This document shows positions 31,232 to 38,420 of a stretch of 64,000 bases of DNA, in pieces. This DNA comes from Myxococcales bacterium (GTDB lineage Bacteria; Myxococcota_A; Polyangia; Nannocystales; Nannocystaceae). The position numbers were made by a program, and so were the translations under genes. Positions within the stretch are counted from its first letter, which is position 1, and each line of letters starts with the position of its first letter. The stretch is taken from positions 668,548 through 732,547 of the forward strand of contig JACKDW010000004.1 of the NCBI GenBank assembly GCA_020633295.1, written 5' to 3'. The notes beneath the pieces are model-generated. The model did not search any database, was not told the origin of the DNA, and saw only the letters and a program-made list of their open reading frames with translations.

Positions 31232-33745
31232 GTTCAACAGGGTGGCGGTGAGGTCGACGGCCTGTCCATCGTGTCGATCGACAGCGGGCCGAATCAGGGG
31301 ATGGAGCCGATCACCGAGGTCGTCGTCGACGGCATCACCGGCGAGCTGACGCTGACCACCGCGTCGAACAAGGTGATCAGCGGGCTCGACGTCCTCGGGA
31401 CGACCTGGACCTACGCCGCCGACGTCGACCCCGACACGCAGCCGTTTCAGCTGACGATCTACGACGTCGACTACTACCCCGCCGGCATCTTCACCGGCGG
31501 CGCGCTGTACGTCTACACCTTCACGACCTCGTACTGGGATCCCCAGGCCGACGACTGGAGCGACCCCGACTTCGAGATCTGCACCGACGGCGTGGGCAAC
31601 CCCGTCGGCGCGCTGATGATCCCCGGCAAGTGGGATGAGGCGACCGGCGATCGTGTCGGCGACGGCACCGACCTGACGATCGCGTGCCGCCGCGCGGCGC
31701 TGGCGAAGTGCGTCGAGTGGGGCTACCGGATCGGCGACGACGACCCTGTCGCCAGCGATCAGCACCAGGCCTGCACCCGCATGGTCCGCGCGGACTACCT
31801 CGGGATCGGGCAGCCCTACACCCTCAACGGCACGCTGATCTACGTCGGCGATCAGCTCGGCATCAACTACCAGGACGACCACGGCAGCTCGACGACCAAG
31901 GAGGCCGACTGGGGCCCCGACGGCGCCTACTGCATCGAGCGCTTCTACCTGCGCCAGCGCGAGGCGCTGACCGAGTGCACCGGGATCCCCAACACGCAGG
32001 ACTGCTGGCAGGGTCAAGGCGGCGAGCCGAACATCCCCGACTGCGCCGCCAGCGACCTCGACCCGGAGACCGCCGGCGCCATCGTCACCGCGGTGCCCCA
32101 CGCCTACGAGGACGAGCACACCGTCGGCATGGTCTGGCAGAACCCGAGCCTGGTCGCCGGCGTCTACTCGCGCGACCCCGCGGGCACCGTGTCCTTCGGG
32201 ACCGACACGATCGGGCTCGCGGCCGGCGAGACGCTCGACGGCCTCGTCCGCCACCACGTCTACGGCTACCGCGCCTTCCGCAACGACACGGTCGGCGGCA
32301 GCGCGCGGCTCGTCGCCGTGTGGAGCAACGGCGACCTCGAGGACGTCGGCTCGTCGATCCCCGGGCGTCAGTTCCACGGCGCCGCGACCGTCGCCGAGGA
32401 CGACGGCCGGACCATCTTCGCGCTCGACGACGCGGGCGACCAGCTGTGCAGGGTCGCCATGCTCACGGGCGAGCTGCTCGGCTGCGACGACGTGGTCGAC
32501 GTCAACGACGCGACCTTCGACATCACGAGCCTCTCCGACCTCACCGCCGACGACGCGGAGGGCTCGAGCTTCACCATGGTCAACGGCGGCGTCGAGCTGT
32601 ACACGCTCGCGCGGGACGGCGGCGTCTGGAAGGCGACGCAGACCGGCGCCGCCACCCACCCGCTCAACGGCGTCGCGCACACCCAGGGCGGCGTGACGGT
32701 CGGGATGTCCTACACCGACAACAACTTCATCGACGTGAGCACGGGCGTGAAGCTCTCGAACGCGGGCAACGGCGGCAGCCTGATCGCCGGCGATCTCGGC
32801 GCGCTGCCGATCGGCGCGCCGAGCTCGCCCCTGGGCCAGGGTCCCGAGGGGGTCGTCGACGGGGTGTGCGGCCTCGGCGAGTCGCCCGCCGCCAAGGACT
32901 GCGACGGGATCTGCGACGCGGGCGATCACGAGGACAGCGTCGACTGCGGCGACCAGGGCTTCTGCAATCAATATGACGGTCGCGCGATCACGGTGCAGAG
33001 CGACAACTCCGCGCTGTACCTGAGCCCGACGCCCGGCGGCGACGCGGTGGGGGCCTCGAGCGCCGGCGCCGACGAGCGCTGGGACGTCGAGTGCACCGGC
33101 GCCGGCGAGCTCTGGCTGATCGCCAGCGACGGTCAGTACCTCAAGGCCAACAACAATGACGACGTCAAGATCGGCACGAACCCGGAGAACACGAAGCGCC
33201 AGTGGATCCCGCTGCGCAACCCGAATGACACCTGGACGCTGCTGAACAAGGGTCGCGGCAAGTACCTCGCGATCGGCGCCAACAACGTCAACGTCGGGCC
33301 GACCTGGGGCGTCGCCAAGCACATGCGCCTCGTCGACGTGGACCTCGACGCGTTCTGCACGGCCTACGGCGGGCAGGCCGTGACGATCCAGAGCGACGCG
33401 ACCGGCCGCTACCTCGACAGCGACGGCGACGACGGCGTCGGCTCGCAGACCGCCGCCGACACGAGCTGGACGGTCACCTGCGAGCGCGCGTTCGTGACGA
33501 TCCGCAGCGGCGAGACCGGCGACTTCCTGTCCGCGCTGTCCGGGGGCGCCGGCGCCGACGTGCGCGAGAACCTGGCGAGCGGGCCGACCGAGCGCTGGCT
33601 CCCGGTCGACAACGGCGACGGCACCTGGTCGCTGCAGAGCAAGCCGCGCGCGACCTTCCTGCGCGTGCACTCGGGCACCTTCAACGCCGAGCAGCAGACC
33701 TCGAACGGCGCGGAGGAGCGGCTCACGCTCGCGCTCGCGCAGTAG
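31190..33745 (+). CDS. ADYC domain protein with NGYMM N-terminus and beta-trefoil-like C-terminus
   Basis: About 851 residues. The first residues are Met-Met plus NGYMM repeats. An ADYC-type domain follows, recognised from CRRAALAKCVEWGYR, HQACTRMVRADY (about 194) and the following region; the Cys of the ADYC signature is replaced by Leu. A middle part of about 350 residues is beta-rich and Asp/Gly-rich. From about residue 590 come two fascin-like or ricin-like beta-trefoil halves (SDNSALYLSPT, then KYLAIGANN, then SDATGRYLDSDGDD), which usually bind sugars. No signal peptide is visible before the repeats, so either export uses another route or the true start lies upstream in the same open frame. 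No ribosome binding site or promoter box is seen at this ATG. Extracellular function is likely. Confidence 0.75.
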   Translation: MMNGYMMNGYMMNGVQQGGGEVDGLSIVSIDSGPNQGMEPITEVVVDGITGELTLTTASNKVISGLDVLGTTWTYAADVDPDTQPFQLTIYDVDYYPAGIFTGGALYVYTFTTSYWDPQADDWSDPDFEICTDGVGNPVGALMIPGKWDEATGDRVGDGTDLTIACRRAALAKCVEWGYRIGDDDPVASDQHQACTRMVRADYLGIGQPYTLNGTLIYVGDQLGINYQDDHGSSTTKEADWGPDGAYCIERFYLRQREALTECTGIPNTQDCWQGQGGEPNIPDCAASDLDPETAGAIVTAVPHAYEDEHTVGMVWQNPSLVAGVYSRDPAGTVSFGTDTIGLAAGETLDGLVRHHVYGYRAFRNDTVGGSARLVAVWSNGDLEDVGSSIPGRQFHGAATVAEDDGRTIFALDDAGDQLCRVAMLTGELLGCDDVVDVNDATFDITSLSDLTADDAEGSSFTMVNGGVELYTLARDGGVWKATQTGAATHPLNGVAHTQGGVTVGMSYTDNNFIDVSTGVKLSNAGNGGSLIAGDLGALPIGAPSSPLGQGPEGVVDGVCGLGESPAAKDCDGICDAGDHEDSVDCGDQGFCNQYDGRAITVQSDNSALYLSPTPGGDAVGASSAGADERWDVECTGAGELWLIASDGQYLKANNNDDVKIGTNPENTKRQWIPLRNPNDTWTLLNKGRGKYLAIGANNVNVGPTWGVAKHMRLVDVDLDAFCTAYGGQAVTIQSDATGRYLDSDGDDGVGSQTAADTSWTVTCERAFVTIRSGETGDFLSALSGGAGADVRENLASGPTERWLPVDNGDGTWSLQSKPRATFLRVHSGTFNAEQQTSNGAEERLTLALAQ

Positions 33746-33920
33746 CGACCGCGACGCGCCTGCGGCCGCGCCGGCGACCGCGTCGCGCCGGCGGCGAGCG
33801 AGCTCGTCGCCGCGCCGCGTTCGAAGCGCGATCCAAACGACATGCCCATTTGAACATGTCTGTTAGCGCGGGTCGCATCGGCGCGCTGCGAGCTCGACGC
33901 GCGCGTCATGGATGATACCG

Positions 33921-34098
33921 CTGCGCGCGCTCCTCTGCGCGCGCTCCTCGGCGCGCGCTCCTCGGCGCGCGCTCCTCTGCTCTCTCCATGCGCTCTTCCT
34001 CGCGCTCTTCCTCGCGCTCTTCCTCGCGCTCTTCCTCGCGCTCTTCCCCGCGCTCTTCCCCGCGCTCTTCCCCACGCTCTTCCCCACGCTCTCGACCG
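33921..34098. repeat. Two adjacent minisatellites (14-bp and 12-bp units)
   Basis: Four 14-bp units of CTGCGCGCGCTCCT type (33921-33976) are followed, after a short spacer, by eight 12-bp units CGCTCTTCCTCG or CGCTCTTCCCCG/A (33991-34086) and one degenerate unit. All frames give repeats: KSAR/KSAG on the minus strand, LFLA on the plus strand. None has a convincing start site, so I do not call a gene, although the Lys-rich minus-strand reading (34129 to 33863) is noted under findings. Confidence 0.9.
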
Positions 34099-34150
34099 CG
34101 CTCGCGACGAAATCACCGAAGGCTGGCACGCGGCCGGTGGTCGTGGTAGC

Positions 34151-34630
34151 TAAGAATTAATGCGTGACGTGGGGCGACGACTCCCGGGATACTCCGGCGG
34201 AGGCGCTTCCCTCCGCGCGTCACGTTGGACATGCGGCCGTGGGCCGCCGGTAATGGAAACACCCGCGCGAGCGCGTCCGCGCGATCCGCCGCGAGGCCGC
34301 TGTGGAAACGCTGCGGCGCCCACTAGGGTGTCCGGGACCCCCCGGAGGAGGTGAGTGGAAACATGCACAACAGTTGTACTCCTTTGCCGGAGGTGGTCAG
34401 CTAGGCGCAGGGGGAGCCGCCCCGTTTACGGGGTGGTAGCCCGGCGCTGACCGCTACACCACACGGGCGCGAGGACGCCGCTGTCGACGCGGGGCCGCAG
34501 AGCGAGAGCCTGGCCCTGAGCGCGCGTGCGAGGCATCGCGCGTACGTCCGGCGGTACTCCGGCCTATGCCGGCGAAGCGCTGTCAACAGCGGGTCGGGTG
34601 CACGAAAACGCACCCGGCCCGCCTTTTTTT
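34151..34630 (+). ncRNA. Candidate structured non-coding RNA
   Basis: This 480-base stretch has no plausible protein gene, begins at an AT-rich patch (TAAGAAT, 34151) in otherwise GC-rich DNA and ends in a strong intrinsic terminator. It holds many perfect short helices: 34163-34169 with 34218-34224, enclosing GCGGAGG/CCTCCGC (34197-34203 with 34210-34216); 34233-34238 with 34242-34247; 34331-34335 with 34342-34346; 34395-34401 with 34446-34452, enclosing CCCCG-TTTA-CGGGG (34420-34433); 34559-34563 with 34568-34572; and 34578-34582 with 34587-34591. TGGAAAC occurs three times. I looked for and did not find the signatures of RNase P RNA, tmRNA, SRP RNA or common riboswitches. Exact 5' end unknown. 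Confidence 0.5.
34589..34630 (+). terminator. Strong Rho-independent terminator
   Basis: A 13-bp stem (34589-34601 with 34610-34622, one G-U pair) with loop ACGAAAAC is followed by CTTTTTTT ending at 34630. It follows no protein gene on the plus strand, which implies a non-coding transcript ending here. Its left arm overlaps by three bases a competing 5-bp hairpin at 34578-34591. Confidence 0.88.
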
Positions 34631-34691
34631 CCTCCTCCCGGCGAGCTGCGGCGCGCCCTCGGCGAGTTCGGGAGGGCGCGCCCGCTCGTGG

Positions 34692-34697
34692 CACAAT
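34692..34697 (+). promoter_or_regulatory. -10-like box CACAAT, 7 bases before ATG 34705
   Basis: The box lies 62 bases after the terminator and 7 bases before the ATG, so the gene at 34705 appears to be transcribed separately from the upstream RNA. Confidence 0.4.
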
Positions 34698-34704
34698 GCC
34701 GGCG

Positions 34705-36444
34705 ATGTCGACGTCCCCGGCGAGCCAGGGCGCGCGAGCCCGGCGGCCGAGCGTCGGCGGGCTGTACTGGGCGGCGCGATCGTACGGCGGCCACGACCGC
34801 CGCAACGTCCGCTCGACGCCCTGCGAGCTGCTGTGCAAGGGGCTGCTCGTCGCCAACCACCTGCTGCACACGCGCCGCGTGGGCGCGCGCGACGTCGCGG
34901 CGATCGAGCACCCCGAGTTCCGCGCGCTGATCGAGGCGATCGGCCCGCGCCTGTTCACCCCAGGCAGCGGCTGCGCGCTGTACCGCTGCGCGCTCCCGCC
35001 GGCGGCCGTGGCGATGATCAAGGATCACCTGCCCGCGCGGCGTGAGCCGGTAACGGGCGCGGTCTCGTCGTTCCGCGCGAGGATCCGGCACGAGGTGCTG
35101 TTCGAGCTGGAGTGGCTGTATCACTCGCCCGCGACCGCGCGGGACGACGAGGTGCTCGCGCGGATCAACAGCGCGACGCTCGAGGCGCTGCTCGACGCCG
35201 GCCGCTGGGGCTCGTGGCTGCCCGCGGGCCCGGAGCTGTCGGCGGCGCTCGCCCGCCTGCGCGAGCAGGGCGCGCTGCGCCCCTGCGACGCGAGCAACCT
35301 CGAGGTCCGCCGCGACCAGGCGCCGGATGTCCGACACCAGTACACCTACGGCGAGTTCATGGGCGACGAGCTGCCGCCGCCTCCGCCGAAGCGCAAGCCG
35401 CTGATCACGGCGGACGCGCCGCTGTACTGGATCGACCTGCACCAGGTGTCCTTTAAGCACGGCGACATCCTCAACGAGGGCGACATCAACCGCCGCGCGG
35501 GCACGGGCTACGCGGTCACCGACAACGTCCACCGCGTACTCGAGGACCCCGCGTTCTTCACCGAGCTGATGCGCTCGGCCCAGGGCGAGGAGAACCAGGT
35601 GTTCATCCTGCCGCTGACCTGCTTCGTGATGAACGGGCGGCTGTACTCGCACGACCACAAGCGCGCGGCCGCGAGCCTGCTCGGCGGACGTCGCTACATG
35701 CTCGGCGCGCTCAACCAAGACGCCTGGCTCGCGCGCCTGCGCGAGGTCGGCTACCACCCGACCAAGGGCCTGTTCTCGCGCCACGATCGCGGCATGCTGC
35801 TGTACCTGACCGCGGCCGACATGGACGCGTGGGGGCACTACTTCTTCCACGTCGGCGGCGAGGACCACACGCCGCTGATGCGCTGGCTGTCGCGGCGCTG
35901 GCTCGGGGGACCCGAGGACATGTCCGAAGGGCTCGACGCGCTCGGGCGCGACGTCGGCGCGCGCGACCCGGAATTCTCGACGCTGCACCGCGTGTGCCGC
36001 CCGAGCCTGCTGCGCTCGCTCGACGACCCCGAGCGCCTGCGCGCGCACTACCTCGGGCTGCTCGACGACGGCGCGAAGATGATCGCGTGGCTGCAGGAGA
36101 TGGCGCGGACGCGCGAGCACCCGACGCGCCTGCGCAAGGCGCTGATGCAGGGCGGGCTCGTCGCGCACGAGCGCGTCGACGCGCTGCTGCGCGACGACGA
36201 CGCCGCGCTCGCGCTGCTCGCCCCCTACGCGGCGTTCTTCGCCGCCGAGCGCGAGCGCGTCGCCGCGCTGCGGGGCCGCGACGCGCTGCTGCGCTGGGAG
36301 CTCGAGACCGTCGGCAACCCGCTGCCGGCGATCACCCGCGCGCCGATGTTCAGCGCGGCGCTGCGCGAGCGCCTGCTCGCCGCGCTGCCGGTGCTGGCCG
36401 ACTACCTTGATGAACCCCCGCGAGCCGCAGGAGCGCCGCCGTGA
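34705..36444 (+). CDS. Protein of unknown function, 579 aa
   Basis: I do not recognise this family. It is soluble, without signal peptide or membrane helix. Noted segments: an N-terminal LCKGLLVANHLLHTRRV, a central WIDLHQVSFKHGDILNEGDINRR followed by DNVHRVLEDPAFF, and FFHVGGEDHTPLMRWLSRRWL; several His, Asp and Glu are grouped in these and could bind a metal. A Pro-rich stretch (DELPPPPPKRKP) sits near residue 225. The last 150 residues are helical. The stop overlaps the next start (GTGA at 36441), so the two are translationally coupled. Two ATGs are possible (34696 and 34705); I use the second because the CACAAT box overlaps the first. Confidence 0.75.
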   Translation: MSTSPASQGARARRPSVGGLYWAARSYGGHDRRNVRSTPCELLCKGLLVANHLLHTRRVGARDVAAIEHPEFRALIEAIGPRLFTPGSGCALYRCALPPAAVAMIKDHLPARREPVTGAVSSFRARIRHEVLFELEWLYHSPATARDDEVLARINSATLEALLDAGRWGSWLPAGPELSAALARLREQGALRPCDASNLEVRRDQAPDVRHQYTYGEFMGDELPPPPPKRKPLITADAPLYWIDLHQVSFKHGDILNEGDINRRAGTGYAVTDNVHRVLEDPAFFTELMRSAQGEENQVFILPLTCFVMNGRLYSHDHKRAAASLLGGRRYMLGALNQDAWLARLREVGYHPTKGLFSRHDRGMLLYLTAADMDAWGHYFFHVGGEDHTPLMRWLSRRWLGGPEDMSEGLDALGRDVGARDPEFSTLHRVCRPSLLRSLDDPERLRAHYLGLLDDGAKMIAWLQEMARTREHPTRLRKALMQGGLVAHERVDALLRDDDAALALLAPYAAFFAAERERVAALRGRDALLRWELETVGNPLPAITRAPMFSAALRERLLAALPVLADYLDEPPRAAGAPP

Positions 36445-37415
36445 GCAGCCGAGCGAACGAGCCCAAGCAGCAGCCCGAACGATCCGAGCAGCCGAGCACC
36501 GCGTCGCGCAAGAAGCCGCGCGGGCCGCTGCGCTACCGCAAGACCGAGCACCGCTTCCTCGAGGACCTCGTGCTCGTGCTGCGGGTCGCCGGCGAGCTCG
36601 AGCTCGACTTGGCGCAGGCGCCCGGCGGCAAGGCGCGCCAGGTCTACTCCGCGGCCGAGCTGCGCGCCTGGCAGCGCGCGCGGCTCAACCATGAGGACCA
36701 GCCCAAGCGCTTCGACCACCTCGAGCCCGCGCGCCTGCGCGAGGTGTTCCCGGAGACAGACGGTGAATTCAGCGACGCGCTGCTCGAGCGGATCATGGCC
36801 TACCAGGCGCCCGATCATCAGCGGATCTTCCGCGTCCAGCGCGACGACGGCGTGTGGCGCTACGGCGCGCACCAGGGCCTGCACGAGCACATGCGCTACA
36901 CCGAGCTCGCCGAGTGCCCGCCCGAGCTGACCGTCGCCATGCACCTGACGAAGCCGCCGACCGCCAAGGCGCTGCTCGCCGGCGTCGCGATCGAGAACAA
37001 CAAGACGCGCCGGCGCCAGCGCGACGACCCCGACTTCGTCACGCCGGCCGGGACCATCGTCGGCCTCGGGCGCTACATCCACGCGTTCGCCTGGTTCGCG
37101 CTCGATGAGCGCGGCTCGCTGCACGCGATCGACGAGCGCTGGCCCATGCGCGCGCGCCTGTTTCGCCGCTTCCGCGACCGCGTCGGCCTCGGCGTCGACA
37201 TGCCGCGCCTGCGCGCGCACTACGAGGACCAGGGCGTCGCCTGGCCCGCGGTCTGCGGCCTCAACGCGATCGGCACGGTGGTGTTCTTCCGCCCGATCCC
37301 GCCCGAGGCGCTGATCGCCCGCGGGCGCGCGCCGGGCTCGCGCGTCGGCGGCGAGGCCTACCCGATGACCGAGCTGTGGCGCATGACCCACGCCGACCTC
37401 GAGACGACGCCGTAG
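36441..37415 (+). CDS. Protein of unknown function, 324 aa, coupled to the previous gene
   Basis: Starts with GTG inside the stop region of the 579-residue protein. The N-terminus is basic and disordered (residues 1-35), then a mixed alpha/beta soluble domain follows. Noted segments are RYRKTEHRFLEDLVLVL, FRVQRDDGVWRYGAHQGLHEHMRY and GIVGLGRYIHAFAW-like text near the middle (TIVGLGRYIHAFAWFALDE). I recognise no family. With its partner it forms a closed two-gene unit between the candidate RNA and a minus-strand sigma gene. The two may form a complex; nothing shows what they do. Confidence 0.75.
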   Translation: MSSRANEPKQQPERSEQPSTASRKKPRGPLRYRKTEHRFLEDLVLVLRVAGELELDLAQAPGGKARQVYSAAELRAWQRARLNHEDQPKRFDHLEPARLREVFPETDGEFSDALLERIMAYQAPDHQRIFRVQRDDGVWRYGAHQGLHEHMRYTELAECPPELTVAMHLTKPPTAKALLAGVAIENNKTRRRQRDDPDFVTPAGTIVGLGRYIHAFAWFALDERGSLHAIDERWPMRARLFRRFRDRVGLGVDMPRLRAHYEDQGVAWPAVCGLNAIGTVVFFRPIPPEALIARGRAPGSRVGGEAYPMTELWRMTHADLETTP

Positions 37416-37490
37416 GAGCGACGCGGCTCGTCGACATCCGCGGCGACCGTGGACTCCACGACGAGCGCGCGACGCGGCCCTCGCCGCGGC

Positions 37491-38378
37491 TCACGGCTCG
37501 CGCGAGCTCTCGAGGTGGCGCGCGACGCTTACGTCGAGGCGGCTCTCGATCAGGTGCAGGATCGACTCGACGTCGCGGGCGTCGGTCGCCAGCAGCTCGC
37601 CGAGGCGCGCGCGGCTGCCCTCGAGCACCTCGCCGCGCGCCTTCGCCAACCACCGCGCCGCGGTCGCGCGGTGGACCCCGTGCATCGGCGCGATCTCGTC
37701 GATCGTCAGGCCGTGCACGAGGTGCAGTCGCAGCATCGTGCGCGCGCGCGGGCTCAGGGCCTGCATCGCGCCTTCGAAGGCCTGCTTGAACGCGGCCCGG
37801 TAGCGCCCCTTGAGCAGCTTGAGCTCGGGGTCGACGCGCGCGAGCTGCTCGGCGATCGGCGCGTGCTCCATGGCCCGCGCGGCCCGGCTGCGCTCGGCGC
37901 GGCCCGCGTCGATCGCGAGCCGCGTGCACGCGAGCTTGAGCCAGCGCTTGAGCGAGCCGGCGCCCGCGTACCCGCGCAGTCGAGCGCCTGGCCCAACGAG
38001 CAGGCGAACGCGCAGGCGCTGGACGATCTCGTCGGGCTGCCTGGACCCGCCGCGGCGCGCCGCCGCCAGCAGCTCCCCGCCGTAGACGCGCTCGAAGGCC
38101 TGGAGCGCGTCTCGCTGGCCTCGGAGGCAGCCGCAGGCGAGGTACAGCGCGCCCGCGCGCAGGCGCGCGAGGCCGTCGATCGGCGCGAGCGCGGCGGGCA
38201 GGCGCTCGGCGACCCAGGCCGCGAACGCGTCCTCCGGGACCGCGACGCCGGGCCAGGCGGCGCGCGCCGAGGTCCACGACGTCGCCCACGCGCTCGCGAG
38301 CGCCTCGAGCTCGCTCTCGCCCGGCGTCACCGGGAGCGCTCGCGCGAGCGCCGAGTCGCGTGGGTCCGCGGTCGCCAC
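37491..38378 (-). CDS. Myxobacterial-type ECF sigma factor
   Basis: A 295-residue sigma factor of the long myxobacterial ECF type: about 100 N-terminal residues precede region 2 (YLACGCLRGQRDALQAFERVY), then GAGSLKRWLKLACTRLAID, then region 4 with LRLHLVHGLTIDEIAPMHGVHRATAARWLAKA. I moved the start to GTG 38378 because TATGCT lies exactly 6 bases before it; the open frame starts 18 bases earlier, inside that box. It lies 42 bases downstream of a kinase that carries an anti-sigma zinc-finger motif at its own N-terminus, so the kinase may control this sigma factor. Confidence 0.85.
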   Translation of the reverse strand: MATADPRDSALARALPVTPGESELEALASAWATSWTSARAAWPGVAVPEDAFAAWVAERLPAALAPIDGLARLRAGALYLACGCLRGQRDALQAFERVYGGELLAAARRGGSRQPDEIVQRLRVRLLVGPGARLRGYAGAGSLKRWLKLACTRLAIDAGRAERSRAARAMEHAPIAEQLARVDPELKLLKGRYRAAFKQAFEGAMQALSPRARTMLRLHLVHGLTIDEIAPMHGVHRATAARWLAKARGEVLEGSRARLGELLATDARDVESILHLIESRLDVSVARHLESSREP

Positions 38379-38384
38379 CGCGGC

Positions 38385-38390
38385 AGCATA
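38385..38390 (-). promoter_or_regulatory. -10-like box TATGCT, 6 bases before GTG 38378
   Basis: Minus-strand TATGCT-N6-GTG has the same layout as the box before the radical SAM gene (TATACT-N6-GTG). It lies in the short gap after the kinase gene and would give the sigma gene its own leaderless transcript. Confidence 0.5.
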
Positions 38391-38420
38391 CCGCACACCC
38401 GCCGCGAGCCCGCGCCCGCC

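Noticed and set aside
34254..34361. CRISPR array suggested by TGGAAAC at regular spacing
   Set aside because: Only seven bases are shared between units and no cas gene is near; a real repeat should be 23 bases or longer.
34410..34475. tRNA-like sequence on the minus strand with a canonical D-arm (GTGTAGCGGTCAGCGC)
   Set aside because: No T-arm with TTCGA and no regular anticodon stem can be built after it; it is better explained as part of the structured RNA on the plus strand.
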